Origin: Anastrepha obliqua
Lineage: Eukaryota; Arthropoda; Insecta; Diptera; Tephritidae
DNA length: 64,000 bases
Reading direction: 5' to 3'
Assembly: GCF_027943255.1 (NCBI RefSeq)
Contig: NC_072893.1
Location: 124,247,784-124,311,783 of the forward strand
Shown here: one piece after another, positions 1 to 11,900 of the stretch
Layout: each line of letters opens with the position of its first letter
Position numbering within the stretch: position 1 is the stretch's first letter
The notes under the pieces: model-generated
Seen by the model: only the letters and a program-made list of their open reading frames with translations
Databases searched by the model: none
What the model was told of the DNA's origin: nothing
Position numbers and translations under genes: made by a program

Positions 1-299
1 GGTGAGATCACTTCATTTCTCTGATAAGCGATGAAATATTGTCGATGGCGGCAGATTATAAGTCTACCAAACATCCAAAGAAGTGAGAGTTTAGACAGCG
101 ATGTTGCGCTCTGGTAAGAGCGGTTCCGTTGCAGAGAAAGTGTTCCTTACTTCTTCCTCATTTCTGCTGCGGCGATAAAATTAATTAGAGGGGAACCCCA
201 TACGCTTTCCGTGCGTTGTTATTAGGTCGTGACCGGCGATGGTACTGTCTACTGGTGTTTGAATCGCCTGACTTAAGACGGGTGAAAAGTTTGTTCTTC
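1..299. other. Non-coding edge, nothing recognised
   Basis: I see no coding frame longer than about 60 codons that resembles a known protein, and no clear repeat. It may be an older part of the decayed LINE that becomes recognisable from about position 300. Confidence 0.4.
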
Positions 300-490
300 G
301 GTGTCGCTGGGCAAACTTTATACGTCTCTCGGCATGACCGTCTTATTATATGGCGTAAAAGCTTGGCCAATGAAAACAGACTATAAGGCGCGAGAAAGAT
401 TCTGTGGAAGTTTTTTGGACCTTTTTGGGATAGTGACGACGAATATTGCAGACGAAGGAATAAAAGGCATTATGAACTTTATCGTGAACT
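300..490 (+). mobile_element. Decayed RTE-type LINE fragment (post-RT region)
   Basis: The frame reads a weak version of the segment found after the reverse transcriptase in the LINE at 16481-19746: a tyrosine-glycine-rich 'YGVKAW' instead of 'YGAEAW', then 'LDLFG' for the 'KIFGP' motif. The text is interrupted by substitutions and shifts. The matching 3' end of such an element reappears at about 960-1180, so this LINE seems to have been split by the SINEs lying between. Inference from motif order; heavily mutated. Confidence 0.6.
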
Positions 491-532
491 TTAACATAGG
501 CATATACATATATTATATATATATAGTATATA

Positions 533-812
533 TAATTGACGCGTAGCCCCTTTTTGGGTGTTTGGGCGAGCTCCTCCTCCTATTTATGGCGTGCGTCTTC
601 AGTTTCAAGCCGACTCCGAATGCCAGATATTTTTTTATGAGGAGCTTTTTCATGACAGAAATACACTTCGAGGTTTGCCATTGCCTGCCGAGGAGCGACC
701 GCTGTTAGAAAAAACTTTTTCTTCACTTTGATCTTTCACCGAGATTCGAACCTACGTTCTCTCTGATTTCCGAATGGTAGTCACGCACTAATCCATTCGG
801 CTACGGCGGCCG
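533..812 (-). mobile_element. tRNA-headed SINE, nearly full length
   Basis: Read on the minus strand this begins with a GGCCGCCGTAGCC-like tRNA-derived head holding an A box and a B box (GGTTCGAATCTCGG), followed by the family body (TAGCGGTCGC..., CTGCCATGAAAAAGCTCCT) and ends in the conserved GCGCCAATTATATA tail next to a TA microsatellite. Ten or so relatives occur in this window. No coding capacity. It sits inside the decayed LINE of 300-1180. Confidence 0.85.
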
Positions 813-850
813 TGTAGCGAATAAAGATACAGATGATCCGCTAGTTAGGA

Positions 851-957
851 TGTAGCAGCTTAAAAACTTCCATATATATGGGAATGCCGCTGAAGTTCCT
901 TGGCCGAATATAAATCCGCGTCGTTCCGGTTACGTAGAACCGACTGTCGTGGGAATG
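851..957 (-). mobile_element. Short CAA-tailed SINE copy (diverged)
   Basis: On the plus strand it shows the family's reverse-complement order: GTAGCAGC, a weak CCATATATATGG hairpin, then TTGGCCGAATATAAATCC, TCGTTCCGGTTACGTAGAAC and CGACTGTCGTGGGA. Much of the TTG/CAA tail is missing. It is between the tRNA-SINE and the 3' end of the old LINE. Confidence 0.75.
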
Positions 958-959
958 GC

Positions 960-1185
960 GCTGGTTAGGTCACGTCGACCGCATGAATGCAAACGTTCCA
1001 ACTCTGAGAGTATTCGATGCGATATCTTCTGATCGTAGAAGTGGAAGAGGAAGTCCTCCTTCGGGATGGACAAAGACTTGACTTCACTTGGTGTGCCCAA
1101 CTGGTGCCGGTTAGCACGAGGAAGAAACAACTCGTGGGTTTTGTTAAACTCATACTAATAAAGCTAAAGCAAAAGCAAAAAATCT
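960..1185 (+). mobile_element. Decayed 3' end of RTE-type LINE
   Basis: The stretch aligns by eye with 19505-19715 of the better preserved LINE: 'TATTCGATGCGATATC', 'GTGGAAGAGGAAGTCCTCCT', then 'GACTTGACTTCACTTGGTGT' and 'CCGGTTAGCACGAGGAAGAA'. The encoded tail (arginine/glycine-rich, then SLGV-NWRRLAR-like) is frameshifted. It is most likely the downstream part of the element starting at 300. Confidence 0.75.
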
Positions 1186-1189
1186 CTGC

Positions 1190-2200
1190 CCAACAGATCA
1201 AAGTCGAGCACTAGCCGAGTTCCGTGACACGGACATCATTTTATAGATGGTGAAAATAGGAATTCTAGGTCAGGAGAGATGCAAAAATTGTCGCAGCACG
1301 TTTCCCTTTGACCGTCAAAAGTACTCGTATATGGTATCTAAAGAGTAGCCGATACTGCCGAGATAAAATATAGAGATTTATTAACAATAGTCTATCTCCA
1401 CCCACTAATCGCTGAACCGTGAGAAAATAACCCAACTTTTTCGTTCCTCCATAACAAAAAGTAGTCACATCACAACATTTTCAATTAACATATGCAAATT
1501 CAGGAAAGTTGACAAATTTTGGTTGTTTCACTACTGATTACATAAAAACATACGCATTGAGAATTACCGGCACTCTAGCAACGACCATTGGTCCTTGTCA
1601 GCACCAGCAATGATTGAGCAGCAATAACAGAACACGCGCCGTGGTGGTCGAGGTGGTAAATGGCATGAAACCACAAAGAACGCGGCACGTGCAGACTCAT
1701 CACAAATCCACCAACGCCAAGCGCAAGTGAAGATACTAGCACATTTCACACACTGTTATTGTAATTAAATTTACACGGCAATTACATCGACTTAGCCAGC
1801 AACAATAAAAAGTATGGCGGCAAAGCATAGATTGGTGTGTATTTGCTTGTGGATTGATATGTTACATTAATCTGTGTAAAACGACTTAAAAAGATATTGT
1901 TGTTGCACATGGAATACAATTTGTTGTTTTTTCAAGTATATTCTTGTGCAAGTGTCATTGGCTCAAGTGTGAAATACAAATTGATTTTAAACTCAATTAG
2001 CAAATTCTGAAAACTGTCTATGGGCTCTAATGCTAAGCATTTTTGCAGTGAAAGAGAAATACTATGGTAATAAGAGCTTAGTGAAAAGTAATAGGGAAGT
2101 GTCCATAAGGACAGTGGGAAGAAGTTGAGCAAGTGCGTGACAAAAAAATTTCAGAAGTATGATAAAAGTTAAGGTTTCTTGATCTCATCGTTCGCGCAAA
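1190..2200. other. Gene-free A/T-rich DNA
   Basis: Only short open frames without resemblance to known proteins; no clear terminal repeats or tRNA-like parts seen. Confidence 0.4.
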
Positions 2201-2204
2201 AGGC

Positions 2205-2265
2205 TGTTATCAAAAGTTACCAGAACGACCGGGATTCATACATGGCCACGGATTTTCATTTCAGA
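2205..2265 (+). mobile_element. Very decayed short CAA-tailed SINE piece
   Basis: The order GTTACCAGAACGACCGGGATT, CATGGCCACGGA and CAGAAGC matches, with many changes, the block in better copies that reads GTAACCG(G/A)AACGACCCGGATT, CCGGCCAAGGAC and CAGCAGC. Identification rests on order and spacing only. Confidence 0.45.
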
Positions 2266-2639
2266 AGCGTACCTACTGCGAAAATTTATGGGTAATGGCT
2301 TAAGCTGTGATAAAAACAATTTTGAGATTTTTATGTTGATTTTAGTTGGCGAATATTTTTACTTTCGCAGTGACATTTCATAGCAATTTCTCGACCAAAT
2401 CATCTATTGGTTTTCTCTAAACTTTTGCTGATCATTGTTGGATATTTGAGGTTTAAAGTTTAAAAGGTGACCAAATCACTTTGTTCCAATGTTGATTGTA
2501 TACGATCGAGCAACGGTCTAAGAATAGACAAATCAGAAACCCGGCATGTAGTGCTGTAGCCCTTTTATTTATTTATTTAAAAAAAAAAAAAACAATAAAG
2601 GTTCTTACTGACTAAAACGAAAGAACTAAAATATAGAAA

Positions 2640-3255
2640 GCACTAAAATAAAATTGAATTCATTAATTTAGAAAATACATTTTCGCTCGAAGAAATATGA
2701 ACAAAATAGATTTCGAAATCTCGTTGAGTTCTCGAAGTGAACGCACTAATGGGGCATTTCTTGCATAATTCGTACTGAGTGTCTTGAGGTAAAAACGAAA
2801 ATAAAAACGGAGTGTTCTCGCTGGAATAAGAAATTGAATAGCTAGCAGAAATCCGAATCAATCGATTACACCACTCACCAAGCCATGCATGAAAGACAAG
2901 GAAAGAATAGTCCTTTTGCATTCGCGCGACTTGAGGTTAATCAAAAGAGGAGAATTGTACGAAGGGACGACATTGGAGAAAAGGGGAAAAGAGCATATTT
3001 CAGGAAAACCTTTTATGTACACTCAATTCTAGCAATAGTAAATTTATGATGAGGTCTCCAGATGAAAGCAGCATATTCAAGCTTCGGAAGAACAAGAGAT
3101 ATATAGGGTACTTCCAAAATGTGTAGAGATCTGTGAAATTAGAAGTATTTCGTGGAACCAAGTCTAAAGCAAATACAACAGAGGCATTGCAGATTACACC
3201 AAGGTATTTGATCTCATCAACAGGGGAGTACCAGAGCTATTGTACGATGTTCGTA
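2640..3255 (-). mobile_element. Decayed jockey-like LINE, C-terminal region
   Basis: Minus-strand frames read a degraded but typical post-RT segment of insect jockey-type polymerases: 'LPKLEYAAFIWRPHH', then 'IARIECTQKVFLKYALF', and further on 'ENTPFLFSFLPQDTQYELC' followed by 'FEIYFVHISS'. In intact relatives the order is L-EYAS-VW-P, I-RIE-VQK-FLRYAL, a DPY-LPPY-RC-LL segment and IFVHDIL. Several stops and shifts separate the pieces, so it is a fossil. Confidence 0.6.
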
Positions 3256-6200
3256 CTTCTTTGTTAGGTATTTGGACGTACTGTTCTACACCGTCTCCGA
3301 AAATTCAAATATTTTTTATGGGAATCTATTTCTATAACATCGTTTTGATGTTTTATGTTCTCCGTGGCAGGACCGCCTACTTCCAATGAGCCAGCCTCAG
3401 AATAACCAATAACAATGACAGCAGTTCGAAAGCTGTGAGTTGGCAAAAAAGGTTTTTTGTTGTCCTGGGTTTTTGTATAGCGAGCGGCTCGCAACAGGTA
3501 ATAGCAAACCTCTAAATACATTTATATCGATAATTGAAGGGAGCACAAAATATCATAGTAGATTACTTCGTTTGTGGAAAAAATGGCAATCGATTAGACG
3601 TGACATGCCATAATGTCGTAGTCATTACTGTAACTGTACTTATATATACCAATTAAAGAAGAATGATAGAAACAAGATTGCGCCCATTAGAGTGTGCGAA
3701 ACGTCACATTAGCTGGGTTGTGCATTGTTGCCAACCATTTGCTCTTCGCAATAAATTTAGTGTTTTTTATACCCAAAATGTGCAAATTTTTAAGTTTGGT
3801 GTTTGTTTTTTTTTGTTTTTAATTTAAAGCTACCGAAAATGTAAGTTAAAAAAAACTGTATTATTAAACAAAAGAATGTTAAAAAAGATCACTGTGAGAA
3901 GATTTTAGTGTTAATGGAAATTTGTTGATTCTTATAAAATTTGATATGTTGCGAGGGAAAATACAATTTTTTACTCCTTTTAAGATTATGCAAGAATATT
4001 AAATCTTTTCTCTCAATTCGTCTTAAAATTGAAAACCTTTTTACACATTTTACAAAGCGTTTGAATTTACTGAATGCGAATTAAAACCATAGAGGAGTAA
4101 ATGTTTCTTTCGGTCCCCAATCCTTAGTGGGCCATAAGGTATCAAGAGGTGTATTCAAAAATAAACAAAAAAATACCAGAAAATACTGAAGAAACCATAA
4201 CAAGATTTTAACAAAAAGATTATCTTATCTTGTTACATAACCTCAAATATAGCAAAAAAGTCGTTCTGTTAGCAAAAGAGTTTCTCTTAACAAAAAACTA
4301 ATAAATTAGATTGTACATAACCATAATATATTTATTTAAAAAAACACACATTTTAAAACGTATACTTTAAAAAATGTATACTTTATAAAATTATAAACAA
4401 TACATTTTAATTAGAACAGGCTAGAAAAATGCCATGAAAAAAGAACTAAAACTCCGAGACTAAATAAATAAATAAAAAAATTCTGAATCAAGTAACGAAA
4501 ATGGTAATTTGACCATACTGGTCATCAATTGTGCTAATATGACGTCACTCATTGTCAAATTCGCTGGGAGCAAAGTAACGATACCACGATAGGCGCCATC
4601 TCATTATTCTTTCCATCACGCCAATTAAATTTTGATTTTTCGCCGTAAACATAAACAGCTGATTGTTGATTCGCTGCATTGCGGTAGATATATATCGTTA
4701 TATTTATGAATAAATTACTACTTTCCTCGCCACTGCTCATGTTGTTATCTTTCTTTATTTTTTCCACTTTCGAAATAAAATAAAATGCCAATATTTATAA
4801 ATATCAGCTGTTTATGGCCATGCCACCAATAACAGATGATAATAAATATTGTTATAGTTTAGAACACGAGGTTAATATAGAAAGCAGTTCCGGGAAGGAT
4901 GTCTCCCCAGAAGGAGAGAAGGGATCGTTTTAGTGGCCACACCATACGATGCAGTGGAGAACGGACGCTGTAAGTGCGAAGGCATTTCGAACACTACCTC
5001 ACCCACAAAAAACAAAAAAAAGGTTATGGGGCTTGGTATGGCTGCTCTAATTTATCCTTAAACCACAAATTAAAGAAGAAATGCGCCAAAATATTTTTGT
5101 TGTACTTAAGATTTCATTTAATCACAAATTTTTATTCCACCTTTCATCACATCCAGCCACCGTGCAATATTGTATGTCACCACCGCAGCACGCAAATATC
5201 GATGATTTTTATACGCATACCCGAGGGTGTCATTTATCACGTTTTATGCGTGGATTATGTAGTCAAGAAGCTACACACTGCTTGCTTTGTATATGTATTC
5301 TAAGTTGCAACAATGACCGAATACGGAAGGGTGTCACACCCCTCGACAGCATCATTACACCCCAAACAAGAATTAAAAAATTGTTGAAGAGAACAAAAGG
5401 CTAACAGCGCGTCGAAGGTAAAGTCAGCGGGTGCACGTGTAGCCACACATTGGGGGAAAAGGATTTCTACAAGTGCAATATGTAATACATGCAAGTCTGT
5501 TTAGATTGATGCTTAAGAAAAAAGCGGGCATACTTTAACAAATATTTGCCAATAGGTAAGTAAATACATACATACGTGTTTGATAGTTCATATCCTACTT
5601 CAACTACTTTCACACCAAACTGCACTGCACTGTCACATCATTTCTCTGCTTTCTTTATCTTTTTTAACAATTTAACTTTTAGGGCTATGTGAGCGGAAGC
5701 ATATAAAAACAAAGCAGATGTCCAATCAATTGTAAGTAAATTAGTGTAATGTCTAATCAATTAATTGTCTCCGCTTTCAGTGTCCACTATCACTTTCGTA
5801 GTTTCACTCCTGCGCGGTGGAATGGTTAACGTATGAACGTTTAAATTCGCACTGAATTTCTTCACTTCCTGAAGTTGGCCTGTAACCTGACTTACTCCGT
5901 GTGGTATAAAGGAAGTTGTATGTCATTAAACTCAAAGAATTTGATGCAGATATACGAGGTGGATGTATGATAGATAGTATGTGTGTATGTGCAAATGTAC
6001 ATGACAACTTTTATATTAAAATTTCGCGTTGTTAAGCAAATTCGTTACCATGCACGAATAAACATAAATTGTTTATTTTCTTATATAAGAAACCACAATA
6101 AATGCAATGAACATACAGGGATCATAAATGAAAGGACACTCGTTTAAAAGTTTTGTGGATTTATTTTCAAAACATCGAATTTTCGTGTTTTATTTTTTTT

Positions 6201-6830
6201 TTTCTAAAGCAAAATACTGTGTGCAAATTTCAAGGAAATCGGTGAAAACCTAACGGAGATATTTGACTTTAATCAAAGTAGTCCAGTTAGGTTAACTTGA
6301 AAGAAAGGAGCCTTTTCATGCTGGAAAGGAAAGGAAGCCTTTTCACGCTGGTACTGTGCTTCGCTAAGCCTCCTCTGGACACTTCATCCATCCATGGGAA
6401 GGTGGGCTCATTGGAAACAAGTTCTGTCAATGCCAACTTTTTTATAATGAGCTATGCAATGTTATCGATCGCGTCGGGACTACCCAATTATTCTCCCTGT
6501 CGTAACTCTTTGGGAAATGCTAGCTCTTTGCAAAACATAAATTCACTACTCATCGATCTCGGTTAAGCGGTATGTATTCCATGTCATACTACGTTAGTCC
6601 TGAACATACCGATGAAAACTCTTTAGTGAGTTGTTGTTCGTAAGCAGACTATTAGGAAAATGAAATGTGTTTTTTACAAATTTCACTTTTCCTCCACTTT
6701 TACTCAAAATTTCTAGAGCTAGCAACCCAGTGTCTTGCTAAGGGAGCCGATTTGTCAATAGAGAACGAGAAAGCTGCTTACTGAGCAAACCTCTCATAAT
6801 TGAATCATGAGGGATATGTACATATAATAT
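3256..6830. other. Gene-free A/T-rich DNA
   Basis: No recognised gene. Short frames at 4974-5404 and 6297-6566 show no family motif that I can name. Poly(A)/poly(T) runs are frequent. Confidence 0.4.
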
Positions 6831-8141
6831 AATATAACCCTAACTTAATTAGCACACTGGCTACTAATCTATAGGTATATATAAAAATTCAGCCATTCTT
6901 CGCGTTGTGATGAACTTTACGGAGAATGGCTCAACCGATTTTAACCAAACTTTGCCACATTGAAGAGACACATATGGAGAAGGTTAGTGTTTTGAAATTT
7001 TAAGAATCGGATACCAGGGTCTCGAGAAATAAGCCAAAACGTGGACCCGGGTAACCCTAGGATGTGTTTGTTCAATATGGGTAGCAAATGGAAGCTGTTG
7101 ATGATTTCTATAGTATAGAGTATTTTTCATGCCGCTCCGTGACTGGGGTCTCGAGATATAGGTCAAAACGTGGACCCGGGTAACCTTTGGTTGTGTATGT
7201 ACAATATGGGTATCAAATGAAAGCTGTTGATAAGTGCTTTAACACGGGGTAATTTTCATACCTATTGATGACTAGGGTCTCGAAATATATACCAAAAGGT
7301 AGACCCGCCGTGTCTTTGCACCGAATTAAACCAAACTTACACACATTGTTAAGTATGTATTGAAAATGGGTTTCGTAAAGTTTGGTTGTAATTCGGAACA
7401 CCGGCAACGCGTACAGCGTTCTTTTGAACCAGCCATAATGTCGTTTACTTTTTTAACGCTTGGGGCGGAACTGAACTGTCAAATTGACAGTGTGAGTTAC
7501 AATGTGTCAATGTTTCTTTCTGATTTGGACGCCATAAGGAAAAGACGTAAGTGCAAAGTGTAAACATTTTTTGTGAATTTTTTTGGAGTGGATTTTGGAA
7601 CAGTGAATAATTTCTTACGAAATTTGAGAATTTAATGTGAACTCCGAATGTTCAAATGAAATTATGTTTTGTGGATTTATTTTTTCAATTCATATGCGAT
7701 AAGCTACGATGCACCATGAGTGAAAAAAATGGTAAAAAAAATGAAAAAACAAAAGAAATGGTTAAAGGATGCAAAAGAAGAGCACGAAAAACGCGTAACT
7801 TTGATGAAAAAATTAATAGTCTTATCATGCAAATTGTCAACAATTTTCAGAAGAAAAGAGATGATTTAAGAAAATCACAACAAAATAAAATAATCCTGAA
7901 CATGTGGACTTGGGCTTTAAACACATATGCATCGAAAATTTAATCCACAAAATTGAAAAAAACATGCCAACAGCATTATATATTTACTCAAAAACAAATA
8001 GAAAAACAAAAAATATTGTTTATGCCAAAACGCTTGAATAAAGAATAAAGAAATAAATAATATGAAAACCATATCTTTTCTGTTCTAAACCATATCTATT
8101 CTATTTTATTGTGCCCAGCGAAGCGGGCCGGGTTTGCTAGT
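6831..8141 (+). mobile_element. Helitron/Helentron-like non-autonomous element
   Basis: The right end (GAAGCGGGCCGGGT, then TTGCTAGT at 8141) resembles the GC-rich terminal hairpin and CTAGT ending that I recall for Helentron-associated elements in insects. Inside are three direct repeats of a unit starting GGGTCTCGA(G/A)A at 7017, 7146 and 7275 (period 129 bases), each with GTGGACCCGGGTAACC-like text in the first two and a decayed version in the third. Such minisatellite blocks are common in these elements. The left limit is uncertain: 6831-6866 is a 36-base block repeated exactly at 11984-12019, and it may be either the element's left end or host sequence. The lysine-rich frame at 7656-7943 is probably not a gene. 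Confidence 0.5.
7017..7400. repeat. Three tandem 129-base units
   Basis: Units start at 7017, 7146 and 7275 with GGGTCTCGA. Shared text downstream includes CAAAACGTGGACCCGGGTAA, CAATATGGGTA(G/T)CAAATG and AAGCTGTTGAT. The third unit is more diverged after its first 60 bases. They lie inside the Helitron-like element. Confidence 0.8.
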
Positions 8142-8768
8142 TATTATTATATATTAGATATTATATTTTTCTTTTATAAAAAACTATTGGACGATTTTTT
8201 TATTTTTGTAAGCCGTTGGAGGTTTTTGATATTGCAAAACCCTACTCACTCGCATAGCTATTCATACATTTTATCGGGAAATAAAATTTTGTTCAGCATA
8301 AATGACAAATTCTAGGTGCAGATGGTTCAGCCGTAAGCCATTGAAAAAGTGGCTGAGTTGGCTTTTATATTGCTTTGAAAAAAAAAAAAAATTATAATTG
8401 AATTAATTTATGATATTTACAATGAAAGACATTTGACAGAACTTTTATCTATGCACTTCATTATCTCGCTGAAAGAAATATAATATGTTTATTTTTTACG
8501 CTAAGTTAACGCGGCCATCGACAATAGGGGGGGCTAAAGTGGCACGAGTAGAAATTTAATAAAGTAAATATAAATTTAATAAAGTAAATACGAAAGATGT
8601 AAATTAAGAAAATTATTAAAATTAGGGAAATTTAAGTTCTAAATAATTTTTTTTATAATTATTTTCCAACAACCCTGTTTTCTCTTGCTGCTATTTATAG
8701 AGCTGTTTGTTAGCCTACTTTTGTCAACAAGTCACTTACATTAACATTATGTTTATAAATATATAAAA
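8142..8768. other. Gene-free A/T-rich DNA
   Basis: Nothing recognised apart from A/T runs and a short duplicated TAATAAAGTAAATA motif near 8555-8590. Confidence 0.4.
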
Positions 8769-8900
8769 TATAATTGGCGCAAATGTACATCCTTTGTTAG
8801 GTGGTATGAGTCTTGAACTGGGCTTACGTCAGTTTTATACCGCCTCCGAATGGCATACGATTTATATTAGAAAATTATTAGAAAGTTTGTCATTGCGTTT
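8769..8900 (-). mobile_element. Very decayed tRNA-headed SINE piece
   Basis: ATATAATTGGCGC at the left end, CCGCCTCCGAATGGCA in the middle and ATTAGAAA further right follow the order of the SINE body read in reverse. Middle parts are deleted. Confidence 0.45.
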
Positions 8901-11900
8901 GAACTGCGCCGAAGTACCCAATCAAATAAAATGTGCGCCTTCGAATAGCATGCAACTGACATAAGATTGCGCCCTGATTACCTAAGACAGCATTGTCACT
9001 TTTGTGAGTAAAAGACTGAAAGAAATTTGAAAGAAAGGCTGAATAAAATATGAGTTTGGCTAGCGTAGAATAAAATATTAAGATATATGCTTATGAGTTC
9101 AAAGAACACATAGCCGATCTTTCGACATTTAGTAAATTCCTATACGAAGCAATTTTATCCTTTACCAGAGAGTCTGCTGGTATTTAAAGCAAACGGAGTT
9201 TGGGATACATTATTGAACTGTAAAATATTACTATGTACTGCTCTGCGTTTCTTCCGCACATATAAAATGTAATCTACATATCTCAGCTATAATTGCAAGG
9301 GGGCGCAAATTTAGTCAGCCTATCGGAATATTTATAATTTCTGCATTTGACATTGGATGTCAATCATATTCCACAGACAAGCTATGGAATGCGCAAAGGT
9401 CTAAATAAAGATTTTCGTCATTCATACATTCAATAATTTTTTTTATTTAGTGAAACAGTTATTCAAACACAAAATTAATGATTAGTTTTGCGCCACCATT
9501 CATATGCTCTGCGCTATATTCTATTATTCCTTAACTATTTCACAATCACTACTAAGATAAGCACGGCTTTATGATTTAGCTTCTACGCTTTGAAAATTAT
9601 AATATTTTGGGTCCGTTTCGTACCAATTTGGATACAGTCATTAAATGGGAAGTGCAAATGGTGACGTTCTAGTTCCACCTTGCATTGGTTTCTCACTAGT
9701 TTAGAGACAGTTACGAAATGAATTGTATGGCATTAGTCCTCCTATGTTACTGTGCAATTTTTTAGTGAGAGATATGCAGCAAAGGATATACATATACACA
9801 CTTATACAATATTTACATATATGTAACTACTTATGTATGTACAAAAAAGGTCGTAATATTTATACTTTCACCATTTCTTCTTTGCAAAAATGCAGAAACG
9901 TTTTATTTTGAAACAGGTAACGCCTACTTAATTGTTTCGTTATTCATTAATGAGCCAGCGTATAACGCTGCAATCCATATTTGTATGTGTGATATACATG
10001 AAATTGAGATTATGCATGGTAAGAGAACGATATAGCGTAATAAATTTTAATTAGATAAATCAAGATTCTCCATTATTGAGACTTTTTTTCGTGACTCTTG
10101 ACCTGCAAATGGAGGACTCTGCAGCTTTATGTGGCTTGCTAATATGAAATGGTTTTTTATAAGAGGAGAGGCTTGCCATTTTCTCTCATCACACAGTCAG
10201 CACACTTGCCCCTCGGTACATATGGCACTATTAACGGTTTGAATTTTGTAGTAGTAGAGCAGTTGGAGACCAACATTAACAACTGCCTCCAATAAAAATC
10301 ATTGGAGAATCACACATACCAACAGCTACTACTTTAGGATGAGTTAAAATTTCTCTCGTAAACAACAAAAATGAACACTTGCATGAGATAGATAGTAATA
10401 GAGACAGGTGATAATAGAATAACCTTTCCAATTGGTCGAGAGAGACTATGAGTTAGCGAAGTTCTCGGATACTTCGACATTGCTATTTCAAAGTATAACA
10501 ACAAATGTAGTATAATACATAGCATATTGGTTTTGCATGCAACTCCATTTGATAATTATACAACAGATACTATCGTAGTCACTCTCCAACTAGTATGATT
10601 TCCGTCACCAAATACCAGTTCATGAAGTAGAATATCTGCTGAGTAGTTTGGCATTTTATTGCAAGACAAATATTCATGCATACGCAAATATGTGTACATA
10701 CAAAGAACAGATATTTACGCATACACAATTTCCATTTTCGTTTTTCCATTTTTGCAATTCTTATAACTCCAAAGCAACGACGGTTAACAAACGATTTTCT
10801 ATGTCGTGTCATGTTATTTTTATTTTTAGAACTTTTTGCTACCTACATACGTACGGAAACTTCGGCTTTCATTTATTGTTTTCATTGATTTCATTTGTTG
10901 TTTTTCAGACTTTTTTGTGTATTCTAAAATACCTGATTAGCACTAAAATGATACGCCATTACACGAACTCTATATATTTGGACCGCAAAGGGTGGTTAGC
11001 AAAGTTTTAAAAATTTATTTTACTTAAGCTTTGATTTGCTGATATGTGCGTTTAAATTTTTTTTTTTACTGAATTAAAATTTTCTGTCAAATAAAATTCT
11101 CTTCATTTGCTACATATTATTTTACTTTTATTCACTTCGTGCAGAGTTGCTGAAAAAATTTCTTCACACTAACTAAGGGAGTTTGCTTGTAGACTGATAT
11201 TCACTTTAAATTATATTAGTTATAAAAGAAAAGGAAAAACAACGCTATGAATACCAGGACAACGTACAGGAAGCAGTGGTTTTCTAAGCAGTGTGGGCAA
11301 ATAAATGATGTTGCCATGACCCTAACTGTTAAGGCATGTTTGCTGGAATACTTGGCAAAAGTCACTGCGCTGTTAACAAAAAAGTCTTCTTTGCAGAGGG
11401 GACACAAAGGAATGGTTCTAAATAATTTTTTTGTTATTCTAAAAATTAAATTAAATAAACGAAAATATTATACATATATTTTTCAATTTCCTATGACCTC
11501 ATGAGAAAGAGCGAGTCTTTCTATTATTTATGAGTATAATTGGGGCCTCGTTTGGCTTTGCAGTAAAACATTCTGTCAGTCTAATTTTTTAAACTGGTAG
11601 CTGACTTCTGACTAAATTTCATGAAATGCGTATTGGACTGTTTTGAACTACTTTTTGTGTGAGTACATCAAATCTGTAGTATCTGTTTATGCTACATGAG
11701 GCTAGTTGTTGTTATATATTATAAAAATGAAACAAAATTCGATTCGAAAATCTTACTAAAACGCAATCGAGATGCCATTTTCTCATGTCAACATAAAAAA
11801 TAAGCTTTAAAAATCGATTCGATAAACTAATCTTTACTTTAAAGCGCGGGTAAGGTGAATGCTCTATAAAGGTTGATTTTTTAAATAAATTGAATTAAAA

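Noticed and set aside
4974..5404. Two overlapping frames of about 108 codons
   Set aside because: No motif, no splice-compatible neighbours; probably chance frames.
7656..7943. Lys-rich 95-codon frame as a small gene
   Set aside because: Composition reflects A-rich DNA, it lies inside the Helitron-like element, and no family features are seen.
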